From assembly GCA_001602955.1 (NCBI GenBank), contig LVAC01000002.1, forward strand, positions 248,001 through 312,000: DNA of 64,000 nucleotides, in the 5' to 3' direction. The notes under the pieces are model-generated. The model was given only the letters and a program-made list of their open reading frames with translations. It did not search any database and was not told where the DNA came from. Source of the DNA: Sulfurospirillum sp001602955. Lineage in GTDB: Bacteria; Campylobacterota; Campylobacteria; Campylobacterales; Sulfurospirillaceae. A program made the translations under genes and the position numbers. Shown in pieces: positions 17,443 to 25,202 of the stretch; within the stretch, counting starts at the first letter, position 1, and every line of letters starts with the position of its first letter.

Positions 17443-18209
17443 TGCGAGGTAAAACACTGGTCATTAGCGGCGGTACGCGCGGTATCGGCAAAGCAATCGT
17501 TTATGAATTTGCACGCGAGGGCGTCAATATCGCGTTTACGTACAACTCAAATGAAGAATTAGCCAAAGAACAAGTCCACGATTTGGAAAAAACTTACGGC
17601 ATTAAAGCCAGAGCGTTTGCTTTGAATATTTTAGAGCCGGAAACCTATAAAGATCTCTTTTTAGAGATCGATAAAGAGTTTGATCGCATCGATTTTTTTA
17701 TTTCCAATGCGATTATCTCCGGACGACCCGTCGTCGGCGGTTATACGAAATTTATGAAACTAAAACCCAAAGGTATCAATAATATCTTTACCGCAACCGT
17801 CAACGCATTCGTCGTCGGTGCGCAAGAAGCCGCCAAGCGTATGGAAAAAATCGGAGGCGGTAGCATCATCTCCCTCTCTTCGACGGGCAATCTCGTCTAT
17901 ATCGAAAATTACGCGGGTCACGGGACGGCGAAAGCGGCGGTCGAGACGATGGTGCGTTATGCGGCGGCGGAGCTCGGAGCTTTAGGCATTCGCGTCAATG
18001 CGGTCAGCGGCGGTCCTATCGAAACCGATGCATTGCGTGCATTTACCAACTACGAAGAGGTACGCGACATTACGGCAAAACTTTCGCCTTTAGGACGCAT
18101 GGGGCAACCCGAAGATTTGGCGGGTGCTTGCTTATTCCTTTGTTCCGATAAAGCGTCGTGGGTAACGGGACATACGTTGATTATCGACGGCGGTACGACG
18201 TTTAAATGA
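17442..18209 (+). CDS. fabL: FabL-like enoyl-ACP reductase (SDR)
   Basis: Short-chain dehydrogenase/reductase, 255 residues. The cofactor motif is GGTRGIGKA. The catalytic region reads ENYAGHGTAKAA, i.e. Tyr-x6-Lys, the spacing of enoyl-ACP reductases, instead of the Tyr-x3-Lys of FabG-type ketoreductases. NAVSGGPIETDAL downstream closely resembles B. subtilis FabL, and I recall FabL-type enzymes in Helicobacter. The likely role is the last, NADPH-dependent reduction of fatty-acid elongation in the cytosol. It is translationally coupled to dapA and pgsA (ATGA overlap). Whether the cell also has FabI cannot be seen here. The sequence supports FabL over FabG; FabL over a different SDR is inference from the motif and overall likeness. 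Confidence 0.8.
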   Translation: MRGKTLVISGGTRGIGKAIVYEFAREGVNIAFTYNSNEELAKEQVHDLEKTYGIKARAFALNILEPETYKDLFLEIDKEFDRIDFFISNAIISGRPVVGGYTKFMKLKPKGINNIFTATVNAFVVGAQEAAKRMEKIGGGSIISLSSTGNLVYIENYAGHGTAKAAVETMVRYAAAELGALGIRVNAVSGGPIETDALRAFTNYEEVRDITAKLSPLGRMGQPEDLAGACLFLCSDKASWVTGHTLIIDGGTTFK

Positions 18210-18748
18210 TGAACCTACCCAACTTTTTGGCAAGTACGCGCATCGCGCTTGCCCCTTTAATGTTCGTTTTGCTCGTCAATCGCGATTTAGCGTTATTCGA
18301 AGGCTTACATGTCAGTTGGCTGGACTATTTTGCGGCATTGATTTTCGTGATTGCGAGTGCGACCGATTTTTTCGACGGATACATTGCACGCAATTGGAAT
18401 CAAAAAACGCAACTGGGAGCTATTTTAGATCCGCTTGCCGATAAAATGCTGACCTTAGCGGCATTCTTAGGTTTGATGATGATCGATCGTGCCAATGCGT
18501 GGGCGATTTACTTAATTTTAACGCGTGAATTTTTCATTACGGGTCTTCGCGTCGCGGCAATCGGCGAAGGAAAAAATATCGCCGCATCGATGGCGGGTAA
18601 AGTCAAAACCGTTCTTCAAATGATCGCTATCGGCTTTTTAATGATGAATTGGCCTTTTGCCGAGCTCTTATTGTGGGCGGCCGTGGCGTTGACGCTCTAT
18701 TCGGGATACGAGTATATCATCGGTTATACGAAAAAAGGAACGCATTAA
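18206..18748 (+). CDS. pgsA: CDP-diacylglycerol--glycerol-3-phosphate phosphatidyltransferase
   Basis: Integral membrane CDP-alcohol phosphatidyltransferase making phosphatidylglycerol phosphate. 180 residues with about five to six membrane segments. The family motif DGx2ARx8Gx3Dx3D is fully present across ATDFFDGYIARNW and QLGAILDPLADKM (residues ~52-80). NLPNFLASTRI at the N-terminus is typical of PgsA. Start is either of two adjacent ATGs (18206 or 18209); the first overlaps the preceding stop as ATGA. The stop touches rseP as TAATG. Confidence 0.93.
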   Translation: MMNLPNFLASTRIALAPLMFVLLVNRDLALFEGLHVSWLDYFAALIFVIASATDFFDGYIARNWNQKTQLGAILDPLADKMLTLAAFLGLMMIDRANAWAIYLILTREFFITGLRVAAIGEGKNIAASMAGKVKTVLQMIAIGFLMMNWPFAELLLWAAVALTLYSGYEYIIGYTKKGTH

Positions 18749-19806
18749 TGGGGATCTTCGCGTCTGTTCTCGTTTTATCGTTTTTGATCTTTTTTCACGA
18801 ACTCGGGCACTTTTTAGCGGCGCGTTTTTTTGGCGTACATGTCGAAGTTTTTAGCATCGGATTTGGCACAAAAGTCTTCAAAAAGATATTCGGTAAAACC
18901 GAATATTGCATCAGTCTGATTCCGCTTGGCGGATACGTACAGATGAAAGGTCAAGACGATCGCGATCCGACCAAAGTCAGTTTCGATCCCGACAGTTATA
19001 CGATCCAAGCACCGTGGAAACGCATTATCATTCTTTTTGCCGGTCCTTTTGCCAACTTTTTACTGGCGTTTTTACTCTTTATCGCTATCGGCACGATGGG
19101 CATTACGAAGTTTTCGCCTATCGTCGGTCAAATCGGAGAAAGCTCTCCCGCTCTGGTTTCGGGCATCATGACGAACGACCGTATCGTTTCGATTAACGAT
19201 TCCATGATTCAGACCTGGGACGACGTGAGCCGTGCGATTCAAGCAAGCGAAGGCGAATTGCGCGTCAAAGTCGAGCGAGAAGGATTGGTGCACACACTGG
19301 TAATCGAGCCGAAAATCAGTGCGTATCAAAATATGTTTAAAGAGACCAAGTATAAAAAAATGATCGGTATCGCGCCTAGCACTCAAACGATGGACGTTCG
19401 TTACACAGGACGCGAACTGCTTGCTTTTGCATGGGATCAGACCGTGCAATCGACGACGTTGATCGTTAAAGGATTGGAAAAATTGATTGTCGGAGAAGTT
19501 CCTATGAAAGAACTTGGCGGTGTAATCACCATCGTTAAAGTTACTTCCGAAGCAAGTGATGCGGGGTTGGTGGTGCTTTTAGGCTTAACGGCATTAATTT
19601 CCGTCAATTTAGGCGTTCTCAATCTCTTACCGATTCCGGCACTGGACGGCGGACACATAATGTTCAATTTCTATGAGCTTGTAACGAAACGCGTACCGAG
19701 CGAACGCGTTTTGGCGACGATGACGACGGCAGGATGGATGGTGCTTTTAAGCTTGATGGCTTTGAGCCTTTTTAACGATATTTACAGGTTAACCAATGGA
19801 AACTAA
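18748..19806 (+). CDS. rseP: RIP metalloprotease RseP (site-2 protease)
   Basis: Inner-membrane zinc protease that cleaves substrates within the membrane, for example anti-sigma factors or remnant signal peptides. 352 residues: HELGH at 17-21 in the first membrane helix gives the zinc motif, a single PDZ domain follows (about residues 110-200, GESSPALVSGIMTNDRIVSI), and NLLPIPALDGGHI near residue 290 is the second S2P signature. The open frame extends upstream to 18649, but AAGGAA and the TAATG junction with pgsA support 18748. Next gene yggS starts inside its last codons. Confidence 0.94.
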   Translation: MGIFASVLVLSFLIFFHELGHFLAARFFGVHVEVFSIGFGTKVFKKIFGKTEYCISLIPLGGYVQMKGQDDRDPTKVSFDPDSYTIQAPWKRIIILFAGPFANFLLAFLLFIAIGTMGITKFSPIVGQIGESSPALVSGIMTNDRIVSINDSMIQTWDDVSRAIQASEGELRVKVEREGLVHTLVIEPKISAYQNMFKETKYKKMIGIAPSTQTMDVRYTGRELLAFAWDQTVQSTTLIVKGLEKLIVGEVPMKELGGVITIVKVTSEASDAGLVVLLGLTALISVNLGVLNLLPIPALDGGHIMFNFYELVTKRVPSERVLATMTTAGWMVLLSLMALSLFNDIYRLTNGN

Positions 19807-20473
19807 AGATTTTGTAACGACCTTGGACGACATTTTGACGCGTGTGGAAAAAGCGCGTTTACAGATTAGCGAACATCACATCGTCAAAATCGTAGCGGCG
19901 AGCAAAAGTGCCGATACGGCAATGATCGAAGCGATGTATCATGCGGGACAGCGAAGTTTCGGCGAAAATAAAGTTCAAGATATGAGCGACAAAGTCCATG
20001 CCCTCTCCTCTCTTCCGTTGGAATGGCACTTTATCGGACGTTTACAAACCAATAAAATCAACCAACTCATCGACCTTGATCCTTTTTTAATGCACTCTTT
20101 AAGCTCGATCGAACTTGCGCAAGAGCTAGACAAACGCTTACATGTTAAAGGTAAAACAATGAATGTTTTACTTCAAATCAATAGCGCGTACGAAGCGCAA
20201 AAAGCAGGCGTGATGCCCGAAGCCGCGCTTGAAGCGTACGAGCAAATCAGCCTTACATGTAAGCATCTTCAGCTCAAAGGCGTTATGAGTATCGGCGCGC
20301 ACACCGAAGAGCGAAACATCGTTCAAAAGAGTTTTGAGACGACCTATAAACTATTTGAGTCTCTCCAAAAACATGGAGCAAAGTACTGTTCGATGGGTAT
20401 GAGTGGGGATTTTGAGCAAGCGATTGCGTGTGGATCAAACATGATTCGTTTGGGCAGTATTTTATTTAAATAA
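19796..20473 (+). CDS. YggS family PLP homeostasis protein
   Basis: YggS/PROSC/PLPBP-family protein that binds pyridoxal 5'-phosphate and maintains vitamin B6 and amino-acid balance. 225 residues. Lys37 in IVAASKSAD is the PLP-linked lysine, and the family blocks FGENKVQDM, WHFIGRLQTNKI, VLLQINSAYEAQKAG (usually NxxxExxKxG), LKGVMSIG and SMGMSGDFEQAIACGSNMIRLG are all present. It overlaps rseP by 11 bases and ends the plus-strand operon just before a probable terminator. Confidence 0.92.
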   Translation: METKDFVTTLDDILTRVEKARLQISEHHIVKIVAASKSADTAMIEAMYHAGQRSFGENKVQDMSDKVHALSSLPLEWHFIGRLQTNKINQLIDLDPFLMHSLSSIELAQELDKRLHVKGKTMNVLLQINSAYEAQKAGVMPEAALEAYEQISLTCKHLQLKGVMSIGAHTEERNIVQKSFETTYKLFESLQKHGAKYCSMGMSGDFEQAIACGSNMIRLGSILFK

Positions 20474-20489
20474 GATTCTTCCCTATAGG

Positions 20490-20523
20490 GGTAATGTTTA
20501 CGTTAAAAAAACGTTACCTTTTT
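20490..20523 (+). terminator. Probable intrinsic terminator after yggS
   Basis: An imperfect hairpin, GGTA / TACC around an inner ACGTT / AACGT stem with a short A loop, is followed directly by TTTTT. It lies 17 bases after the yggS stop and before the promoter of the signalling cluster. The six-base bulge makes it weaker than a textbook terminator. Confidence 0.45.
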
Positions 20524-20578
20524 AATTGCAGGTGCCTATTTTTCTTCTTTTTTCTAAACGCATCATACCGATTTACGT

Positions 20579-20584
20579 TATAAT
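20579..20584 (+). promoter_or_regulatory. -10 box before the signalling cluster
   Basis: TATAAT 31 bases upstream of the ATG at 20615, in the gap after the yggS terminator. This is the likely promoter for the phosphatase-siaB-siaC-HD-GYP cluster. Confidence 0.55.
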
Positions 20585-20614
20585 AAACGCAACCTTACCA
20601 TTTGGCGGTTTGAA

Positions 20615-21310
20615 ATGCGTTTTTTAGTATTTTCTCTACTGCTTTTTTCTTTATACGTCCATGCAAGCGAAGTCGCGTTAAGCCAAGAAGAACAACGTTA
20701 TATTGAGGCTCATCCGATCGTTCGCGTTCACAATGAAATGGATTGGGCACCTTTTAATTTTTACGAAGACGGACGTGCGCAAGGTCTTTCGATTGACGTG
20801 ATGAATCTCATTGCCCAAAAAGTCGGCTTAAAAGTGGCGTATATTACAGGATATTCATGGAATGAATTTTTGACCATGATGCAAGAAAACCGTCTCGATG
20901 TTATGCTCAATATCGTGAAAAACGATGATCGCGAAAAATACCTTCTGTTTACGACACCCTACCAATCGGTCGCTCATTGCGTCGTCGTGCGTAACGACGC
21001 TCCTTGGAAAATCGAAACGATTCACGATATTCTCGATAAAAATATCGCTATGGAAGAAGGGTTTTTTAACCATCATTATTTAAAAGAACATTATCCAAAC
21101 ACGCGTTTAACGCTCAAAAAAGATACTTTATCGACGTTGCAAAGTATTGCTTATAACGAAACCGATTTAACCGTGGGTTTGGTTCCGGTGGAAACGTATA
21201 TGATTAAGCGTTACGGACTGAGTAACCTAAAAGTGATCGGCATTTCCGACGAAGAGCTTTTTGCGCCCAAAGATTTGCGCATCGCGACGTCTGTCCAAAC
21301 CCTATTTTGA
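20615..21310 (+). pseudogene. N-terminal half of frameshifted sensor phosphatase (SBP_bac_3 domain)
   Basis: Encodes a signal peptide (MRFLVFSLLLFSLYVHAS) and most of a family-3 periplasmic solute-binding domain (VRVHNEMDWAPFNFYEDGRA, GLSIDVMNLIAQKVGLK, DVMLNIVKNDDREKYLLFT). The domain stops in mid-fold after DLRIATS with an out-of-frame tail VQTLF. The missing end, NPILIGILQKGLDAIDQEEHNRIV, is read in the -1 frame of the next ORF. One base therefore appears lost between about 21286 and 21300; one extra A in CCAAACCC would restore a single protein of ~695 residues. As a whole gene this would sense a periplasmic ligand for the phosphatase encoded by the second half. It may be a true mutation, a recoded site or a sequencing error. 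Confidence 0.85.
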
Positions 21311-22701
21311 TCGGTATTCTTCAAAAAGGTTTGGATGCGATCGATCAGGAAGAACACAACCGTATTGTCAATCTTTGGGTCAATACGAACGTTGAAAAAA
21401 TTATGAATTGGAATTTGCTGTTTAAAATTCTGTTTTTCTTTTTCTTGATTTTAGCGGGAACGCTTTTTTGGACATGGCGTGTCAAGCGGATTCAAAAAGA
21501 GCTCGCCGATTCTAATTTTTTAATGCACAATCTCTTAAACGCCATCCCCAATCCTCTTTTTTACAAAGACGCAAACGGTGCTTTTTTAGGATTTAACCAA
21601 TCGTACGAAGAAGCTTTCGGTATCGATTCTACACGTTTTATCGGAAAAACCGTTTTAGACTTGGACTACTTACCGCCGGAAGATCGCTTGAAATACCATC
21701 AAGAGGACATGCGCGTCATTCAACACACGCTTTCGTTAAAGCGTGAACAAGAGATGGTTTTTCACGACGGAGCCGTGCACCATACGCTCTATTCGGTAAA
21801 CGGTTTTAAAACGTTAAAGGGAAAACCGGGCGGATTAATCGGCATTTTTGCCGATATTTCGCATCAAAAAAAGATTCAGCACGAACTTGAAATTTCCCGT
21901 CACGAAGTCGAAGAGAGTCATAAAGCGATGAAAGATTCGATTGAATATGCCTCCTTGATCCAACACTCTTTACTACCGAATCATACGCTTTTACACCGTT
22001 TTTTTTCCGATTATTGCGTGCTTTGGCAACCTAAAGACATCGTCGGCGGCGATATTTATTTTATGGAAGAGTTTGACGACGGTAACACTTTACTCGTGAT
22101 GATGATGGATTGTACCGGACACGGCGTTGCGGGAGCTTTTGTGACCATGCTCGTCAAAGCCGTCGAACGACAGATTATCGCTACGATCCGTCATCAACAC
22201 GAACGCATCAGTCCGGCCAAAATCCTCGGTATTTTCAATCAAAGTATCAAGCATCTTTTAAATCAACACGATGCGACGGCCATCAATAATGCGGGGTTTG
22301 ACGGTGCCGTTCTTCTTTACGACAAAATCAATGCAAGCATCACGTTTGCGGGCGCATGTTTACCGCTTTTTTACCTTCAAGCCGACGGTACGCTGAGCAT
22401 CCTCCAAGGCGATAAACACTCCGTAGGGTACAAACAGTCACAGACCGAATACGTTTTTCGCGAACACGTATTATCCGTCGAACAAGGCATGCGTTTTTAT
22501 ATCACAAGTGACGGCTTTTGGGATCAAAACGGCGGTGAAAAAGGCTTTCCTTTCGGCAAAAGTAGATTTACGGACCTACTCAAAAAGCACTATCAAGAGC
22601 CGTTTGCCGATCAAGAAGAAATTTTTATTAAGACCTTGCATGCGTATCAGGGAAGTGAAATACGAAGCGACGATATTATGCTTATCGGCTTAAAAATCTA
22701 A
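21307..22701 (+). CDS. C-terminal half of sensor phosphatase: membrane helix, PAS, SpoIIE/PP2C
   Basis: Read alone this begins with a TTG overlapping the previous stop, but its first ~30 residues are the end of the periplasmic solute-binding domain, so it is the second part of a frameshifted gene. Then come one membrane helix (LLFKILFFFFLILAGTLFW, residues ~36-54), a PAS domain (LLNAIPNPLFYKDANGAFLG..., about residues 66-185), a short coiled linker (HEVEESHKAMKDSIEYASLIQ) and a SpoIIE-type PP2C phosphatase domain. The latter shows DIVGGDIYFME and MMMDCTGHGVAGAF, the metal-binding Asp/Gly blocks. It is the counterpart of SiaA, the phosphatase that dephosphorylates SiaC; siaB and siaC follow directly. 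Confidence 0.85.
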   Translation: MIGILQKGLDAIDQEEHNRIVNLWVNTNVEKIMNWNLLFKILFFFFLILAGTLFWTWRVKRIQKELADSNFLMHNLLNAIPNPLFYKDANGAFLGFNQSYEEAFGIDSTRFIGKTVLDLDYLPPEDRLKYHQEDMRVIQHTLSLKREQEMVFHDGAVHHTLYSVNGFKTLKGKPGGLIGIFADISHQKKIQHELEISRHEVEESHKAMKDSIEYASLIQHSLLPNHTLLHRFFSDYCVLWQPKDIVGGDIYFMEEFDDGNTLLVMMMDCTGHGVAGAFVTMLVKAVERQIIATIRHQHERISPAKILGIFNQSIKHLLNQHDATAINNAGFDGAVLLYDKINASITFAGACLPLFYLQADGTLSILQGDKHSVGYKQSQTEYVFREHVLSVEQGMRFYITSDGFWDQNGGEKGFPFGKSRFTDLLKKHYQEPFADQEEIFIKTLHAYQGSEIRSDDIMLIGLKI

Positions 22702-22771
22702 TCCATCAACAGAGGAAAAACGGCAACGTTTTAAACCCGATCTTCATCAAAAGCAAAAAGGAGCGTTTGCG

Positions 22772-23338
22772 ATGATAGACATCAACACCGTTAAAAAATT
22801 AATCGAAAAAGACGGTATCGTCTTTTTAGCGTACGGCGGTTTTTTATCGCAAACGCTGATTGCCGGCATGATGGAAGCTTTGGAAAAAGAGGCAAAAGAG
22901 AGTGATTTGGGGATGAACGAGTCGACAAATATTTTTACGATTTTTATCGAATTGGCACAAAATATGATGAACTACTCTAAATCCAAAAACGAACAAGCCT
23001 CTTCTCATAAGTCTGAGGGCTTGATCCTTGTAGGCAAGCGTCCCAAGCAAAAGCATTATTACGTCTTGAGTCAAAATATCATCACGCTTGAAGATAAAGA
23101 AAAGATATTGCCCAAGCTTGCCGAACTCGTTTTAATGAATAAAGAGACGATTAAACAGCGGTACAGAGAGCTTCGAAAAAGCGGTAGCGAAGCGCATCAT
23201 AAAGGCGGAGGTATCGGGTTTTACGAAATTGCCAAACGAAGCGATAAACTCTCCTACGAGTTTGAACAAATTAGTGAAAAGAGGTATTATTTTCGCATGA
23301 AAGCTATTATTAAAACACAAGGGAAGGCATTGATATGA
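22772..23338 (+). CDS. siaB: SiaB family protein kinase
   Basis: 188-residue GHKL-fold kinase of the SiaB family (DUF6272), distantly like anti-sigma kinases SpoIIAB/RsbW. IFIELAQNMMNYSKSK near residue 50 is the N-box (Glu...Asn) and HHKGGGIGFYEIAKRS near residue 145 the glycine-rich G-box of the ATP site. In Pseudomonas aeruginosa SiaB phosphorylates SiaC and opposes the phosphatase SiaA. Gene order here, phosphatase-siaB-siaC, is the same. It has no signal peptide and should be cytosolic. Its stop overlaps the siaC start by four bases. AAAAGGAG before the ATG at 22772 supports the start. Confidence 0.85.
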   Translation: MIDINTVKKLIEKDGIVFLAYGGFLSQTLIAGMMEALEKEAKESDLGMNESTNIFTIFIELAQNMMNYSKSKNEQASSHKSEGLILVGKRPKQKHYYVLSQNIITLEDKEKILPKLAELVLMNKETIKQRYRELRKSGSEAHHKGGGIGFYEIAKRSDKLSYEFEQISEKRYYFRMKAIIKTQGKALI

Positions 23339-23712
23339 ATAATTTAAAAGTTGAAGCCACGCAATATACTCCTGAAATTTCATTGGAGACTTATGGGGAA
23401 ATTAACATTAAAGGCAAATCGTACCCTGAAAATACGTTTGAGTTTTACATGCCGATTTTGCATTGGCTCCGAACGTATTTTACCGAGCCAAATGCTCCTC
23501 ATTCATTGACCGTTAATGTCGAAATTACCTATTTTAATTCCAGTAGCTCCAAACTCTTTTTCGATTTTTTCGATATTTTAGATGCCAATAAAGAAAATTT
23601 CAATATCACCGTCAATTGGATTTTTGATCGCGAAAATGATAGTGCCAAAGAGGCGGGCGAAGATTTTATCGAAGATTTTACCGATCTTACGATTCATCTG
23701 ATTGCAAAATAG
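23335..23712 (+). CDS. siaC: SiaC family regulatory phosphoprotein (DUF1987)
   Basis: 125-residue DUF1987/SiaC protein. In P. aeruginosa unphosphorylated SiaC binds and activates the diguanylate cyclase SiaD, while phosphorylation by SiaB blocks this. EITYFNSSSSKLFFDFFD (residues 63-80) is the family's central motif and includes the expected phosphoacceptor position in the Ser run at 69-72. The N-terminal PEISLETYGEINIKGKSYPEN is also characteristic. It lies between siaB and the HD-GYP gene, suggesting the HD-GYP protein is its output here. Confidence 0.88.
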   Translation: MNNLKVEATQYTPEISLETYGEINIKGKSYPENTFEFYMPILHWLRTYFTEPNAPHSLTVNVEITYFNSSSSKLFFDFFDILDANKENFNITVNWIFDRENDSAKEAGEDFIEDFTDLTIHLIAK

Positions 23713-23721
23713 AGGCATAGC

Positions 23722-24534
23722 ATGGAACAACATGAAGTGATTAAAAACCCTTTGATCGTCGAATTGGAACTCTTACGCGTCAATTTCGATAAAACAACGG
23801 AAAAACTGATTAAAGATATTCAACGTCATGAAAAAATTATGACCAAAGCCGATAAGCGTCAAAAGCAAGAGTACGACGAACTTCAGCGTAAATTTGCCGA
23901 AGTGGAAGCTTTGCAGCAAGAGATTGAAGAGACGCAAAAAGAGGTTATTTTTACGATGGGTTCGATCGGTGAAAGTCGTAGCAAAGAGACGGGAAACCAT
24001 GTGCGTCGCGTTGCCGAATACTCAAAGCTAATTGCCTTGCATTACGGGCTTTGCGAACACGATGCCGAGATGCTCAAACAAGCAAGTCCGATGCACGATA
24101 TAGGCAAAGTCGCCATTCCGGACGCCATCTTAAATAAGCCGGGCAAACTCACGCCCGAAGAGTTTGAAATCATGAAAAAACATACGGAGCTTGGCTATGA
24201 CATGTTAAAACATTCGCATCGCCCCCTCCTCCAAACGGCGGCAATCGTCGCCTACGAACACCATGAAAAATTTAACGGACAAGGGTATCCGCGCGGACTT
24301 AAAGGAGCCAATATTCATATTTACAGCCGTATTACCGCATTTGCCGATGTATTTGACGCTTTGGGAAACCAACGATGCTACAAACCGGCGTGGAAAGACG
24401 AAGCTATCTTTAACTTTTTTCATCAAGAACGAGGGGAACACTTCGATCCCAAAATCGTTGATATTTTTTTCAACCACTTGAGCGAATTTTTACACATCCG
24501 AGAGACGTTTAAAGACCCTATCGAATCGCTATAA
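23722..24534 (+). CDS. HD-GYP phosphodiesterase with N-terminal coiled coil
   Basis: 270 residues. Residues ~12-80 are strongly charged heptads (KLIKDIQRHEKIMTKADKRQ..., VEALQQEIEETQKEV), a predicted coiled coil. This is followed by an HD-GYP domain: HVRRVAEYSKL, HDIGK at 125-129 with metal ligands His125/Asp126, IMKKHTELGYDML, VAYEHHEKFNGQGYPRGL (the GYP motif) and FADVFDALGNQRCY. The expected reaction is hydrolysis of cyclic di-GMP. There is no receiver domain or membrane anchor. It ends the Sia-type cluster, nine bases after siaC, in the place where the classical system has the diguanylate cyclase SiaD. SiaC control of this enzyme is inference from position and from the coiled coil. Confidence 0.88.
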   Translation: MEQHEVIKNPLIVELELLRVNFDKTTEKLIKDIQRHEKIMTKADKRQKQEYDELQRKFAEVEALQQEIEETQKEVIFTMGSIGESRSKETGNHVRRVAEYSKLIALHYGLCEHDAEMLKQASPMHDIGKVAIPDAILNKPGKLTPEEFEIMKKHTELGYDMLKHSHRPLLQTAAIVAYEHHEKFNGQGYPRGLKGANIHIYSRITAFADVFDALGNQRCYKPAWKDEAIFNFFHQERGEHFDPKIVDIFFNHLSEFLHIRETFKDPIESL

Positions 24535-24540
24535 CGTTGC

Positions 24541-25197
24541 TTAAAGTTCGCGCGGCGTTAGAAGTTTCTTATAATAGGTTTTGGTTAAATGCAAGGCGGC
24601 GATCGGGTTGTGACCGAGGACTCTGTCTTTGACGACCAGATACGTGATCGGAGCTTGCGCGTATTTGATAAAAAGAGAGTCGTGTCCGACACACAATCCC
24701 ATAATGACGTTTAAATCGGTTTTCGCTTTATTGACGTATTTGGCTTGTAAGACGGGATTGCACATCGGCTCAAACGTATTCGGGCGTATTTTTTGCGCTT
24801 CTTGGAGTCCGATTTCGATCTTATCGCGCGAGCCGACTTTGCAGATCGCCATAAAAACGTCAAATCCGTTGATTTTTAAGATTTCAGCGAAGATTTGAGA
24901 TTCATTGACCAAGCCTACACACGAAGCGATGCCTATTTTGCGTGCTCCGATACGTCTGGCAAATGCCAGTATCTCTTCCACGCGCGTCAGCGTTCCGTAG
25001 TATTTTCCTTCGATTTCAGCCGCGGCTAAAGCGATGGTACGATCCATCCCCTCTTCTTGGTAGCATGCCAAGGAGGCGTCTAGCATCGACGTTTCAACAT
25101 TGCTCGTTAGGCAAAATTTGGGGTAACGACTCTCGTGTTTATGGCAATTAAGCGTTGCACATTCGGCGCAACTTAGCTCTTTTTCTTCCGTATGCAT
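24541..25197 (-). CDS. DUF1847 metal-binding protein
   Basis: A 218-residue DUF1847 protein. The N-terminus has a cluster of cysteines (SCAECATLNCHKHESRYPKFC), likely a zinc or other metal site. The body shows GIASCVGLVNESQIFAEIL, FMAICKVGS and MCNPVLQAKYVN with further conserved cysteines, and a Rossmann-like pattern around residues 85-130. Function is unknown in the family. A longer frame (from 25491) runs through the upstream gene; AAAAGGA before the ATG at 25197 (MHTEEKEL) sets the real start. It follows the 204-residue unknown gene by five bases and converges with the HD-GYP gene. Confidence 0.82.
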   Translation of the reverse strand: MHTEEKELSCAECATLNCHKHESRYPKFCLTSNVETSMLDASLACYQEEGMDRTIALAAAEIEGKYYGTLTRVEEILAFARRIGARKIGIASCVGLVNESQIFAEILKINGFDVFMAICKVGSRDKIEIGLQEAQKIRPNTFEPMCNPVLQAKYVNKAKTDLNVIMGLCVGHDSLFIKYAQAPITYLVVKDRVLGHNPIAALHLTKTYYKKLLTPREL

Positions 25198-25202
25198 GGT
25201 GA

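Noticed and set aside
21286..21310. Programmed -1 frameshift in the sensor phosphatase
   Set aside because: No X-XXY-YYZ slippery heptamer in frame and no obvious downstream stem-loop; a simple base loss or read error is more likely.
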